64,000 bases of DNA, from assembly GCF_003129905.1 (NCBI RefSeq), contig NZ_QFFM01000013.1:35648-99647 (forward strand), written 5' to 3'. The stretch is from Bifidobacterium callitrichidarum (GTDB lineage Bacteria; Actinomycetota; Actinomycetes; Actinomycetales; Bifidobacteriaceae). A program made the position numbers and the translations under genes. The notes under the pieces are model-generated. The model did no database searches. It saw nothing but the letters and a program-made list of their open reading frames with translations, and was not told the DNA's origin. This document shows positions 27,767 to 36,174 of this stretch, one piece after another (within the stretch, counting starts at the first letter, position 1; each line of letters begins with the position of its first letter).

Positions 27767-29608
27767 TCATAACGTTGACGAGGAGAGCAGTTCGCGGGCG
27801 TGGTCGAGGGATGCCTCGGATTCACTGCCAGAGAGCATGCGGGCCACCTCGTGCACGCGCGCGTCGTCCTGCACTTCGGCCACGGTGGTGACGACGCCCA
27901 CCGCATCGTCGTCCGCATCCGGCGGCTCCTTGGTCACCACGAACTGCGCGTCCGCCCAGGAAGCCACCTGTGCCAGGTGCGTGACGACGATGACCTGCGA
28001 GGTGCGGGCCAGCCGGGCGAGACGACGGCCGAGCTCCGCGGCCGCCTTGCCGCCCACGCCGGCGTCGACCTCGTCGAAGATGAACGTCATATCGGACGGT
28101 GCGGCATCGGCGGATCCGGCATTGTCACCGGCATCACCAGCTTCGGAAGCGGGCTGGCGACTCTCCCCCGCACCGCCATCCGCACCGGCGTGCATATCCG
28201 CGGCGGACAGCTCCAAAGCAAGCATCAGTCGGCTCAGCTCACCGCCGGATGCGCTCTTGCCCATCGGCAGTTGCGGCGATCCCTCGTATGGGGTGAACAG
28301 GAATGCGATGTCGTCTCCGCCGTTCTGGTCGAGCCCGCGCTCCCCCGCCGCGCCCGGTTTGCCGTCACCTGTCGCCCCCGAGGTCTTGCGCGGCGTGACG
28401 CGAATCTCCAGGGACGCACCGGCCATGGCCAGCGATTCCAATTCGGCGGTGACGCGCGCGGCCAGACGCGAGGCCGCATCCGTGCGTGCCGAACTCAGCG
28501 CATCGGCGGCCGAGACGGCAACCCGATACAGCTGTTCGCGTTCCGCCTCCAGCTCGGCCAGTTTCTCCGGCGAGGCGTCCAGGTCCTCGATTTCGAACGC
28601 GGCCTTGTCTCGCCATGCCACCACGTCGGCCAAGGTCGGTCCCCAGCGGCGCATGAGCTCGCCGAGCTCGTGGATGCGCGCGTTCAACGTGTCCAGATCG
28701 GCGTCGCCGAAGTCTTCGTCCAGATGTCCGGAGAGTGCGAACACCACATCCTGCAGTTCCGCGTTCAACGATTCCAGACGGTCCGCAAGCTCGCCGAAGT
28801 CGCCGGAGGCATGGATGCCGCGCAACGCCTGGGCCGCCTGCAACAGCAGGTCGGAGGCGCTGGCGCTATCCGAGGACGAGTCGTAGTCAAGCTGCGAGGA
28901 ATCCAATGCACCAAGCGCACGGGAGACGCCCTCGGCGATCTCGGCCGCGTTCTCAATGCGATCGCGCTTGGCCTTGAGTTCCTCGTCTTCGCCGGGATGC
29001 GGGTCCACTTCGTTGATGTGCTCCACGGATTCGCGCAGGTAGTCGGCGCGCTGGCGTGCGGAGGATTCCTGCGAGCGCAGCCGGGCCAGACGCTCGTCCA
29101 TGGCCGAAAGCGCGCGCCATGCCTCGCGGTAGGCGTCCAGCTCCCGCTCGTCGCCCGCGGCACGGTCCAGGAAGTCCCGCTGACGTGAGGGCGAGGCGAT
29201 TTTGAGCTGTTCGGCCTGGCCATGGATGGTGATGAGCTCACCGGCGACCGCGACGAGCACGGATTTGGGCAGGCTCTTGCCGCCCAGCACGGCACGGGAA
29301 CGGCCCGCGGCGCGCACGGTGCGCGAAAGGAACAGTTCGCCGTCCTCGGGCTCCACGCCGGCTTCCCGCGCGATGGTCGCCGCCGCCGCATCCTCGCTGA
29401 CCGCGAAGATGCCCTGCGCCCACGCCTCGCTGGCGCCGGTGGAGACACGACCGGCATCGGCCGGGCCTCCGGAAATAAGGTTCAACGCGGACAACAGCAT
29501 GGACTTGCCCGCACCGGTTTCGCCGGTGATGGCGGTCATGCCCGCCGCCGGCGTGATGGTGGCCTCACGAATCGGGCCGAGATTGCGGATATCGAGTTCC
29601 TCAAGCAT
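27767..29608 (-). CDS. recN: DNA repair protein RecN
   Basis: 613 residues. SMC-like ATPase acting on double-strand breaks. It starts MLEELDIRNLGPIREATI with Walker A AITGETGAGKSMLLSALN. Long coiled-coil halves follow. The signature SASGGELSRLMLALEL and Walker B FIFDEVDAGVGGKAAAELG are near the C-terminus. Between them is a low-complexity Gly/Ala/Asp insert of about 35 residues before Walker B. The start overlaps the nadK stop by one base (TGATG). Confidence 0.97.
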   Translation of the reverse strand: MLEELDIRNLGPIREATITPAAGMTAITGETGAGKSMLLSALNLISGGPADAGRVSTGASEAWAQGIFAVSEDAAAATIAREAGVEPEDGELFLSRTVRAAGRSRAVLGGKSLPKSVLVAVAGELITIHGQAEQLKIASPSRQRDFLDRAAGDERELDAYREAWRALSAMDERLARLRSQESSARQRADYLRESVEHINEVDPHPGEDEELKAKRDRIENAAEIAEGVSRALGALDSSQLDYDSSSDSASASDLLLQAAQALRGIHASGDFGELADRLESLNAELQDVVFALSGHLDEDFGDADLDTLNARIHELGELMRRWGPTLADVVAWRDKAAFEIEDLDASPEKLAELEAEREQLYRVAVSAADALSSARTDAASRLAARVTAELESLAMAGASLEIRVTPRKTSGATGDGKPGAAGERGLDQNGGDDIAFLFTPYEGSPQLPMGKSASGGELSRLMLALELSAADMHAGADGGAGESRQPASEAGDAGDNAGSADAAPSDMTFIFDEVDAGVGGKAAAELGRRLARLARTSQVIVVTHLAQVASWADAQFVVTKEPPDADDDAVGVVTTVAEVQDDARVHEVARMLSGSESEASLDHARELLSSSTL

Positions 29609-30627
29609 CAGGCGGCCGCCTTGCCGGACGTTTCGCCGGCATCACCCGCTCCGGCGGCGGCCCGAACGTCATCGCCCGGAGCCCCGTCGCCGGACGCCCC
29701 CGCCGGGAACACATGGCCATGCCGCATCGCACCGGACTTGCCGGCCTCCGCACGGGCGTGCTCACGCCAGCCGACCACGGGCAGGTCGAACTTGGAGACC
29801 AGACGGTTGGTGAACGGCACACCGGACAGGCGGGCGAGCTGCAGCGTATCGCGCGATTCGCGCACGATGATGCGCGTGCCCTTCGGTAGCGCGCGCTGGC
29901 GACGGCCGTCGCAGCAGATCCACCCGTCGGACATGGAATCGTCCAGGATGTCGATGGTGAACGTGGATCCCGAACCGATGATGAGCGGACGGGCGAACAG
30001 GGCGTGCGCGGCGAGCGGGATGAGCTGCAGTGCCTTGACGTTCGGCCAGATGACCGGTCCGCCCGCAGAGAAGGCGTAGGCGGTGGAGCCGGTGGGCGTG
30101 GAGACGATCACGCCGTCCGCGCCGAACGAATTCATCTCCACATCGTCCACGCGGATGGACAATTCGACCATCTTGCCGCGGTCGGCGCGCTCCAGCGTAA
30201 TGTCGTTCAGGGCCCAGTCCTCGATGGGCTTGGAGGCACCGGGCAGCCACACGTCCACGTGGGCGATCATGCGCTCATCAATGGAATAGTCATGGTCGGC
30301 GATGCGTCGGATCGCCTCGTCGATCTGGAAGCTTTCGAATTCGGCCAGGAAGCCCACGTGCCCCATGTTCACGCCGAGAATCGGCACCTGGGTGCAATGC
30401 ACCAATTCGGCCGCGCGCAGGATGGTGCCGTCGCCGCCGAGGACCACCACGATCTCCGTGTCCTCGGGCACGCATGCCGGCTGCACGCCGAAATCAGGGG
30501 CCTCGGTGTTGTCGATGATTGTGACGTCGAACCCGGCCACGCGCAACTGGCTCACCGCCTCGGACACCACGGTGCCGGACTGCCTGAGCCTGGTATGCGT
30601 CACCACCACAGCATTGCGCTTGGCCAT
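29608..30627 (-). CDS. nadK: NAD kinase
   Basis: 339 residues. Phosphorylates NAD to NADP. Motifs are VVVLGGDGTILRAAEL, GVNMGHVGFLAE, EMNSFGADGVIVSTPTGSTAYAFSAGGP (in overlapping pieces) and CCDGR. The last 60 residues are a Gly/Ala-rich extension absent from most NAD kinases. Start ATG at 30627 follows AGGAGGTCCA; the open frame upstream to 30900 is rejected. It precedes recN as in other Actinobacteria, where tlyA comes just before it; here trkHA and another gene lie between. Confidence 0.96.
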   Translation of the reverse strand: MAKRNAVVVTHTRLRQSGTVVSEAVSQLRVAGFDVTIIDNTEAPDFGVQPACVPEDTEIVVVLGGDGTILRAAELVHCTQVPILGVNMGHVGFLAEFESFQIDEAIRRIADHDYSIDERMIAHVDVWLPGASKPIEDWALNDITLERADRGKMVELSIRVDDVEMNSFGADGVIVSTPTGSTAYAFSAGGPVIWPNVKALQLIPLAAHALFARPLIIGSGSTFTIDILDDSMSDGWICCDGRRQRALPKGTRIIVRESRDTLQLARLSGVPFTNRLVSKFDLPVVGWREHARAEAGKSGAMRHGHVFPAGASGDGAPGDDVRAAAGAGDAGETSGKAAA

Positions 30628-30871
30628 TGGACCTCCTGTGTTCCGGGGATGCGTTCCACTGACCATCCTAACCGGCGTTGCCGCCATAGGCCCGGACCTT
30701 CTCCCCGATTCGTCCGAATCCGGCATGGCCAATCGGCGGACCTCTCGGCCGGCAAGTTCCACGGAGTCGATTATTCTGGTTTGCCGGCATACAATGGCAG
30801 ACGTGCGGCGGCGAGTACCGGCACCCGTCCGCAAGGCATCGCGTACGGCGAAACGACGTCGCGCGCACGGC

Positions 30872-30964
30872 ATGCCGGAGAGCAAGAAGAACAGTCCCAA
30901 GCAGAAGAAGCTGAGGAAGCGCAGGAACCATGTCCGACGACTTCGACGAATCCTCCCTCAATGA
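30872..30964 (+). CDS. Possible small basic protein upstream of trkH
   Basis: A 30-codon frame MPESKKNSPKQKKLRKRRNH... with 15 Lys/Arg residues, ending inside the first codons of trkH (35-base overlap). In the same frame an in-frame ATG at 30794 would give 56 residues. The Lys/Arg bias looks more deliberate than random, but no ribosome binding site is clear. It may be a leader peptide or chance. Confidence 0.25.
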   Translation: MPESKKNSPKQKKLRKRRNHVRRLRRILPQ

Positions 30965-32396
30965 GGAGGCCTCGAAGGGGCTGTCATGGTGGTATTCGTC
31001 CGACGACCCCAACCGCAGTCATGAGGAGCGGACCTCCCGCCGTATCCGCCGTATCGGCCTGACCGACCGGCTGCTCAGCCATCCCGGACGTCTTTCCATC
31101 CTGTATTTCGTGGTGCTCATCGTACTGGTCACGGCCCTGCTGTTGCTGCCGTTCTCCACGCACGACTGGGTGTTCACCAACTTCCCCGTGGCATTCTTCA
31201 CCGCCGTCTCGGCGTTGTCCACCTGCGGCATCCCGGTGGTGAACACGGCCGAATACTGGTCCACGTTCGGACAGGTCGTCATCCTGTTCTCCATCCAGTT
31301 CGGCGGCCTCGGCGTCATGACCTTCGCCTCGATGGTGGCGCTCGGCGTCTCCCGCCGTCTGAAGGTCTCCCAGCGCATGCTCACCGCCAGCGAGCTTGGC
31401 ACCACCAAGCTTTCCGAGATCAAGAGCGTGCTCACCGTGGTGTTCGGCACCTTCGTGATTGCCGAGGGACTGACTTTCGCGCTGCTGCTGCCGGAACTGT
31501 TCCGCGTGAACCACGGCCAGCTCGGCCGCACGCTCTGGCAGGCGCTGTTCTACGCCGTTTCCGCCTACAACAACACCGGCTTCACGCCCGATGCCACCGG
31601 CCTGCACATCAACCGCTGGGGCGTGGGCCTGCCGATTCTCATCAGCGCCTTCGTGGGCACGCTCGGCTTCCCGGTGGTGCTCAACCTGGTGCAGTGCGCG
31701 CGTAAGCACCAGAGCCCGAAGCGTTGGACGTTGCACACCAAGCTCACGCTGGTGACCACGGGCCTGTTGGTGCTCGCCTCGCTCGCCTGGTTCCTGCTGG
31801 TCGAATGGGGCAACGTCGGCCTGTTCCCGGCCGATGATCCCGGCATGAAGCTCAGGCGCGCGCTTTCGGCCGCCGTGATGCCGCGCTCGGCCGGCTTCGA
31901 CATCTCCTGGGTACCCGAGGTGACCAACGAGACGAAGGTGTTCATGAGCGTGCTCATGTTCATTGGTGCCGGTTCATCCTCCACCGCAGGCGGCATCCGA
32001 GTGACCACGTTCGCGGTGATCATCCTCATCTGCGGCGCGTCCTTCACCGGCCACCGCGACGTGACCGCATTCCACCGGCGCATCCCCCGCCGTATCCAGA
32101 TGACGTCCGTTTCCGTATGCACCGCCTGCTTCGCGCTGGTGATGGTAGGTGCGGTGGCTCTGATGTTCGTGACCGGCTGCGCGTTCGTGGATGCCGTGTT
32201 CGAGGCCTGTTCGGCGTTCTCGCTGGGCGGCTACTCCGTGGGGGTGGCCAGCGCCGGCAACGCCGCATCCATGTTCATCCTCGCCGGCGAGATGATCGTG
32301 GGCCGCCTTGGCCCGCTCACCATCGCCTACGCCATCAGTAGGCCGATGGCGCCCGAGCCCATCCGCTATCCGCAGGAAAACATCATCGTCGGCTGA
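30930..32396 (+). CDS. trkH: Trk-type potassium transporter, membrane subunit
   Basis: 488 residues. Membrane-embedded K+ translocating subunit with four pore-loop repeats. The selectivity-filter regions are visible as SALSTCGIPVVN, AYNNTGFTPD, PRSAGFDISWVP and ACSAFSLGGYSVG. The signature GAGSSSTAGGIRVTTFAV is typical. N-terminal 50 residues are charged and cytoplasmic. The start ATG overlaps the small basic frame; AGGAA lies just upstream. It forms a pair with trkA 66 bases downstream. Confidence 0.95.
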   Translation: MSDDFDESSLNEEASKGLSWWYSSDDPNRSHEERTSRRIRRIGLTDRLLSHPGRLSILYFVVLIVLVTALLLLPFSTHDWVFTNFPVAFFTAVSALSTCGIPVVNTAEYWSTFGQVVILFSIQFGGLGVMTFASMVALGVSRRLKVSQRMLTASELGTTKLSEIKSVLTVVFGTFVIAEGLTFALLLPELFRVNHGQLGRTLWQALFYAVSAYNNTGFTPDATGLHINRWGVGLPILISAFVGTLGFPVVLNLVQCARKHQSPKRWTLHTKLTLVTTGLLVLASLAWFLLVEWGNVGLFPADDPGMKLRRALSAAVMPRSAGFDISWVPEVTNETKVFMSVLMFIGAGSSSTAGGIRVTTFAVIILICGASFTGHRDVTAFHRRIPRRIQMTSVSVCTACFALVMVGAVALMFVTGCAFVDAVFEACSAFSLGGYSVGVASAGNAASMFILAGEMIVGRLGPLTIAYAISRPMAPEPIRYPQENIIVG

Positions 32397-32462
32397 TCGC
32401 CGGCCCGGTTCTTTGGTTCGATGCATATGTTCGGCAAGCATTCGTTTGAGGAGGTTATTCGC

Positions 32463-33137
32463 ATGGCAGTCAAGCCTCGTGACACCAAGAGCAGCAACAA
32501 GAGCGTGCTGGTCATCGGTCTGGGCCGTTTCGGCGGTTCCGTGGCCTCAACCCTCGACCAGATGGGCCAGGACGTGCTCGCCGTGGACAAGAACCCGGAG
32601 ATCGTGGCCCGCTGGTCCGCGCACCTGCCCACGATTCAGGCGGACATGACCGATGTGATGGCCATCGAACAGATCGACGCCTCCCAGTTCGACACGGCCG
32701 TGGTAGCCATCGGCGACAGCATCGAGGCGTCCGTGATCATCACCGGCAACCTGCTGGACGCCGGTATCTCGGATCTGTGGGCCAAGTCCGTCTCCCAGGA
32801 ACACGCGCGCATCCTGCAGCGTATCGGCGCACGTCACATCATCAACGCCGAGACGGATGCCGGCAAGCGCGTGGGTCATCTCGTGGCCGGCAACTACCTC
32901 GACTACATCGAGATCGACGGCCCGTACACCGTGGTCAAGATCCATACGCCGCTATACGCGGTGGGCCGCACCATCGAGAACGTGCAGGTCCATGACAAGT
33001 ACGGCGTGACCGTGGTGGGCATCAAGGCCCCCGGCAAGGAATTCCAGTACGGCTCCAGGGAGCTGGTCATGCACCGTAACGACGAGCTCATCATCATGGG
33101 CAAGCAGGATCAGATCGACCACTTCATCCAAGGCTGA
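32463..33137 (+). CDS. trkA: Trk/Ktr potassium transporter regulatory subunit
   Basis: 224 residues. Peripheral RCK protein that gates TrkH in response to nucleotides. The N-terminal Rossmann fold has the dinucleotide motif VLVIGLGRFGGSVASTL. It is followed by AVDKNPE and the helix of DAGISDLWAKS. A C-terminal TrkA_C domain (about 145-220) follows. I chose ATG at 32463 with GAGGAGG eight bases upstream rather than ATG at 32421, since the family fold begins there. Confidence 0.94.
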   Translation: MAVKPRDTKSSNKSVLVIGLGRFGGSVASTLDQMGQDVLAVDKNPEIVARWSAHLPTIQADMTDVMAIEQIDASQFDTAVVAIGDSIEASVIITGNLLDAGISDLWAKSVSQEHARILQRIGARHIINAETDAGKRVGHLVAGNYLDYIEIDGPYTVVKIHTPLYAVGRTIENVQVHDKYGVTVVGIKAPGKEFQYGSRELVMHRNDELIIMGKQDQIDHFIQG

Positions 33138-33169
33138 CAGGGACGAACGCGCGTTTTACGCGGATTACC

Positions 33170-33850
33170 TCACGCGGATCTCAGATGCTTCGCGCGATGG
33201 CATGTGCCGCTGAGCATGACCACGGCGGAGCTGGCGTCCATACTCAGCGAGGTGTCGCAGACCGCATGCTCCACCATTGTGCCGTCGCGCAGGACGGCCG
33301 TATCCGCTTTGAGCAGTTTGCATTGCAGGTTGCCCGCATCCAGATCGATCACGGTCACCTGATCCGCCTCGGACCGGCCCTCGTACTGGGTCATGCCGAA
33401 CCGTGAGAATATGGCGCTGTGCAGCGGTCGGATGGTCAGTGCGTTGCCGCTGACGGTTTTGGTGGTCAGTGTGCCTTTGAGCGTGATGTTGCCGCCGCTG
33501 ACGTGTTGCCGGCTCAGGAGTTTGCCGTTCACAAGGATGTCTCCGCTGCAGTGGATGCTGCCGGAGCAGCGTAATTCGCCGGTCATGTCGATGGCATCGC
33601 AGAACAGGTCGCCGGAGATTTCGATGATGCCGCGGCCCGTGAGACGTCCTATGCGGGTGACGCCCTTGCACCGCACTTTGCCGCCTTCCAGTTCCAGGAC
33701 CTCACCGTCGAGCGATTCGGCCTCCAGCAGCGACTTGACGGTGGTACATCGGAAACGGACGCCTCTGACGAACCGTGTCCGTGCGGTGACATCTATCGCA
33801 TCGTGGTCTCCCGGCATCACGTGGATCATTCCTGTCGATTCGCCATTCAT
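33170..33850 (-). CDS. Bactofilin-like / polymer-forming beta-helix protein
   Basis: 226 residues with no membrane segment or signal peptide. Residues 45-150 show short repeating strands separated by Gly and polar turns (for example GEVLELEGGKVRCKGVTRIG, then GRGIIEISGDLFCDAIDMTG, then ELRCSGSIHCSGDILVNGKL). This is the pattern of polymer-forming cytoskeletal (bactofilin) or related right-handed beta helices. Family assignment is tentative. Start ATG at 33850 is preferred; the upstream ATG at 33895 lies within the inverted repeat. It is convergent with trkA. Confidence 0.7.
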   Translation of the reverse strand: MNGESTGMIHVMPGDHDAIDVTARTRFVRGVRFRCTTVKSLLEAESLDGEVLELEGGKVRCKGVTRIGRLTGRGIIEISGDLFCDAIDMTGELRCSGSIHCSGDILVNGKLLSRQHVSGGNITLKGTLTTKTVSGNALTIRPLHSAIFSRFGMTQYEGRSEADQVTVIDLDAGNLQCKLLKADTAVLRDGTMVEHAVCDTSLSMDASSAVVMLSGTCHRAKHLRSA

Positions 33851-33872
33851 GGCGTGCTCTTCTCTCTTGTCC

Positions 33873-33973
33873 CGTATGCATGGCTCATCATGCATACGTT
33901 ATCAACGCTACTAGCAAGGAACCCTCTGTATGTAAACGCATGAAAGGCAAGCAGCTAATGAAATCGTATGCAT
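33873..33973. promoter_or_regulatory. CGTATGCAT repeats upstream of bactofilin-like gene
   Basis: CGTATGCAT (33873-33881) and ATGCATACG (33890-33898) form a 9-bp inverted repeat 23 bases before the start codon. A third CGTATGCAT is at 33965-33973. The surrounding 33900-34040 stretch is AT-rich and holds no gene. Another inverted repeat, TTGCACA-CCAT-TGTGCAA, is at 34019-34036. These may be operator sites. Confidence 0.45.
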
Positions 33974-34097
33974 TGTCACATGCTGGAAGGATGCCGTTTG
34001 CGGAAAAATAGACTGCGATTGCACACCATTGTGCAACGATATGTTGCCGTGCCGCGCGGGTCGTTTTCAGCGAACGACGTGCGCGGGAACGCACACC

Positions 34098-34868
34098 CTA
34101 TGCGCGCGCGTACAGCAGATACTCCGCGTTGCCGTGGGTGCCGGTGATCGGGCTGTCGGCAGTGGCGGCCACCGTAAGACCGTGGCGTTCGGCGCAGGCG
34201 ACCACGGTGTCCAACGCCTGTCTGCGCAACGTCTCATCCTCCACGATGCCGTTCTTGCCGAGGCCTTCGCGTCCCACTTCGAACTGCGGCTTGACCAGCA
34301 GCACGATCTGTGCACCCGGTGCGGCGATGCGAGCGATCACCGGAATCACGTAGGTCAGGGAGATGAAAGAGACGTCCGACACGATCATCTGAGGGCGGTA
34401 CGGCAGATCGTCGGCCTCGACCTCGCGGATGTTCACGCCGCTCATTTCGATGACGCGGTCGTCCCCGGCGATACGCGGGTCGAGCTGTCCGTGCCCCACA
34501 TCGAGAGCGATGACCTTGGCCGCGCCCCGGCGCAGCAGCACGTCGGTGAAGCCGCCGGTGGAAGCACCGATGTCAAGGCATTCCAGGCCTTCTGGGCCGA
34601 GCAGACCGTCATCGGCGAAAGCGGAGAAAGCTCCCAACAGCTTGTAGGCGCCGCGGGAGACGTAGTCGTCGCCCTTGTCCACGGCGAGCTCGCTGTGGCC
34701 GGCCTTGACCATGAAGGAGGGTTTGGTGACGGTTTCGCCGTCCACGCGCACATGCCCGGCCTTGATGAGTCGTTGCGCCTTGGCCCGCGACTCCACCAGT
34801 CCGGATGCCACCAGCATCATGTCGAGACGGTCCAGTGGCGTGGACGGATCAAGATTCTGCTCGGTCAT
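34098..34868 (-). CDS. tlyA: TlyA-family rRNA 2'-O-methyltransferase
   Basis: 256 residues. The N-terminal S4 RNA-binding domain (RLDMMLVASGLVESRAKAQRLI) is followed by an FtsJ-like methyltransferase. The SAM motif is CLDIGASTGGFTDVLLRRGA, with later VGHGQLD and the catalytic Lys in LVKPQFEVG. TlyA in mycobacteria methylates 16S C1409 and 23S C1920 and determines capreomycin sensitivity. Order with upstream small ORF and HAD phosphatase matches Rv1692-Rv1694. Confidence 0.95.
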   Translation of the reverse strand: MTEQNLDPSTPLDRLDMMLVASGLVESRAKAQRLIKAGHVRVDGETVTKPSFMVKAGHSELAVDKGDDYVSRGAYKLLGAFSAFADDGLLGPEGLECLDIGASTGGFTDVLLRRGAAKVIALDVGHGQLDPRIAGDDRVIEMSGVNIREVEADDLPYRPQMIVSDVSFISLTYVIPVIARIAAPGAQIVLLVKPQFEVGREGLGKNGIVEDETLRRQALDTVVACAERHGLTVAATADSPITGTHGNAEYLLYARA

Positions 34869-34897
34869 ATGGCTTTCTCTCGGTGGTGGGTAATGGA

Positions 34898-34915
34898 TTG
34901 GCTCCCCTCACAAGG
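34898..34915. repeat. Fragment of interspersed repeat
   Basis: TTGGCTCCCCTCACAAGGA matches one arm of the dispersed repeat only. It lies between tlyA and the small gene. Confidence 0.35.
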
Positions 34916-34917
34916 AA

Positions 34918-35124
34918 TCAGCGTGATTCGTCAAGCCGCTGCTGGAGGGACTTGAGGACGGCCTGATAGGTCTCGATCTGGTCGTCGATGGGCTTCGATT
35001 CGATGTCGGCGAGTTCAGGGTACCGCTGTTCGATCGGCGTGTCGGTTGGCGGCGTGCCGGTTCCGGAAGCGTCAGCAGACACCTCCGGAACCTGACCTCT
35101 ATCCGACTGCACGGCCTCGGTCAT
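34918..35124 (-). CDS. Small conserved protein upstream of tlyA
   Basis: 68 residues. The first 35 are Ser/Gly/Thr/Pro-rich and probably disordered. The rest is a predicted helix pair (YPELADIESKPIDDQIETYQ...VLKSLQQRLD). It is ten bases downstream of the HAD-IIA gene. It occupies the same place as the small gene Rv1693 in M. tuberculosis between phosphatase and tlyA, which supports it being real. Function unknown. Confidence 0.72.
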   Translation of the reverse strand: MTEAVQSDRGQVPEVSADASGTGTPPTDTPIEQRYPELADIESKPIDDQIETYQAVLKSLQQRLDESR

Positions 35125-35133
35125 AATCCGTTC

Positions 35134-36174
35134 TCAGTCCTTCAGATCGAAGGTCGGGACCGTGGTCTCGTCCAGCTGTGCGCCCTTGTCCGCGGCCTCC
35201 CATGCGGCGCAAATGGCCGCACGCAGACCGTCGATGCTGGTGGCGTCGCTGACGTGCACGCTACCGTTTTCGAACCATGCGCAGGCGTCGCGGCACTCCC
35301 AGGTGCCGTCCTCGGCGCGCACCGGCTCGGGCTGCACGCAGCCCAATTCACGCAGGTCACGCGCCACGTACGTGGGGCGCAGGTGCGCGGGGGCGAGCAT
35401 GAGTTCGGTCGGATTGGTCACGCCGGTCAGTACGGCCAGCGAATCGTATCCGCCGCGGTTGCCCGCCTCGATATCCGTGTCCAGACGGTCGCCGATGGCG
35501 ATGGACGCCTCCTTGGGCACCAGGTCGTGGCCTTCGGCGGCGTTGAGTTCGCGGGCCTCGTCGTACATGTATGATTCGGGCTTGCCTGCGGAGGCCACCG
35601 GTTCCACGCCGGTGGCGGCGATCACGGCCCGGATCATCGAACCGCAGCCGGGGGCGATGCCCAGCTCACGCGGAATGGTGAGATCACGGTTGGTCACGAA
35701 GTATTCGGCACCGGCTTCCACGGCGAAGGCCACGTTGGCCATCATCTGCCAGGTCATCTCCGGATACCAGCCCTGGATGACGGCCTGGGGATGGTCTTCG
35801 GGGCCCTCCACGATGGTCAGACCGTTGCGCGAGACCTCCTCGCGGAGGTGTTCGGCGCCCAGCACCTGCACCTTGGCACCGGCCGGCACGGCCTTGGCCA
35901 CCATGCGGGCGGCCACCACGGAGGAAGTGATCACCTGCCACGGCTCCACGTCAAGGCCGAAGCCTTTGAGCTGATCGGCCACCACGTGCTGGAAGCGCGA
36001 GGAGTTGTTCGTGGTGTATTCGATGGTCATGCCGGCTCGCTCGGCGGCGCGAATGGAGTCGGCGGCGTGTTCCACCGGGTTCTTGCCACGGTAGACCACG
36101 CCGTCAAGGTCCAGCAACGCCAGCTGGTAGGCCTCGGCCAGGGTGCGGTCGGTTCCTTTGAGGAAACGGGTCAT
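35134..36174 (-). CDS. HAD-IIA family phosphatase
   Basis: 346 residues. Motif I is LALLDLDGVVYRGKNPVEHA, with TTNNSSR as motif II, AGKPESYMY as motif III and SIAIGDRLDTDIEAGNRGGYDSLAVLTG as motif IV (in segments). This is the NagD/PGP/AraL-like subfamily. The syntenic M. tuberculosis gene Rv1692 was characterised as a glycerol-3-phosphate phosphatase, so that activity is a reasonable guess. Its start overlaps the TPR gene stop by one base (TAATG). Confidence 0.9.
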   Translation of the reverse strand: MTRFLKGTDRTLAEAYQLALLDLDGVVYRGKNPVEHAADSIRAAERAGMTIEYTTNNSSRFQHVVADQLKGFGLDVEPWQVITSSVVAARMVAKAVPAGAKVQVLGAEHLREEVSRNGLTIVEGPEDHPQAVIQGWYPEMTWQMMANVAFAVEAGAEYFVTNRDLTIPRELGIAPGCGSMIRAVIAATGVEPVASAGKPESYMYDEARELNAAEGHDLVPKEASIAIGDRLDTDIEAGNRGGYDSLAVLTGVTNPTELMLAPAHLRPTYVARDLRELGCVQPEPVRAEDGTWECRDACAWFENGSVHVSDATSIDGLRAAICAAWEAADKGAQLDETTVPTFDLKD

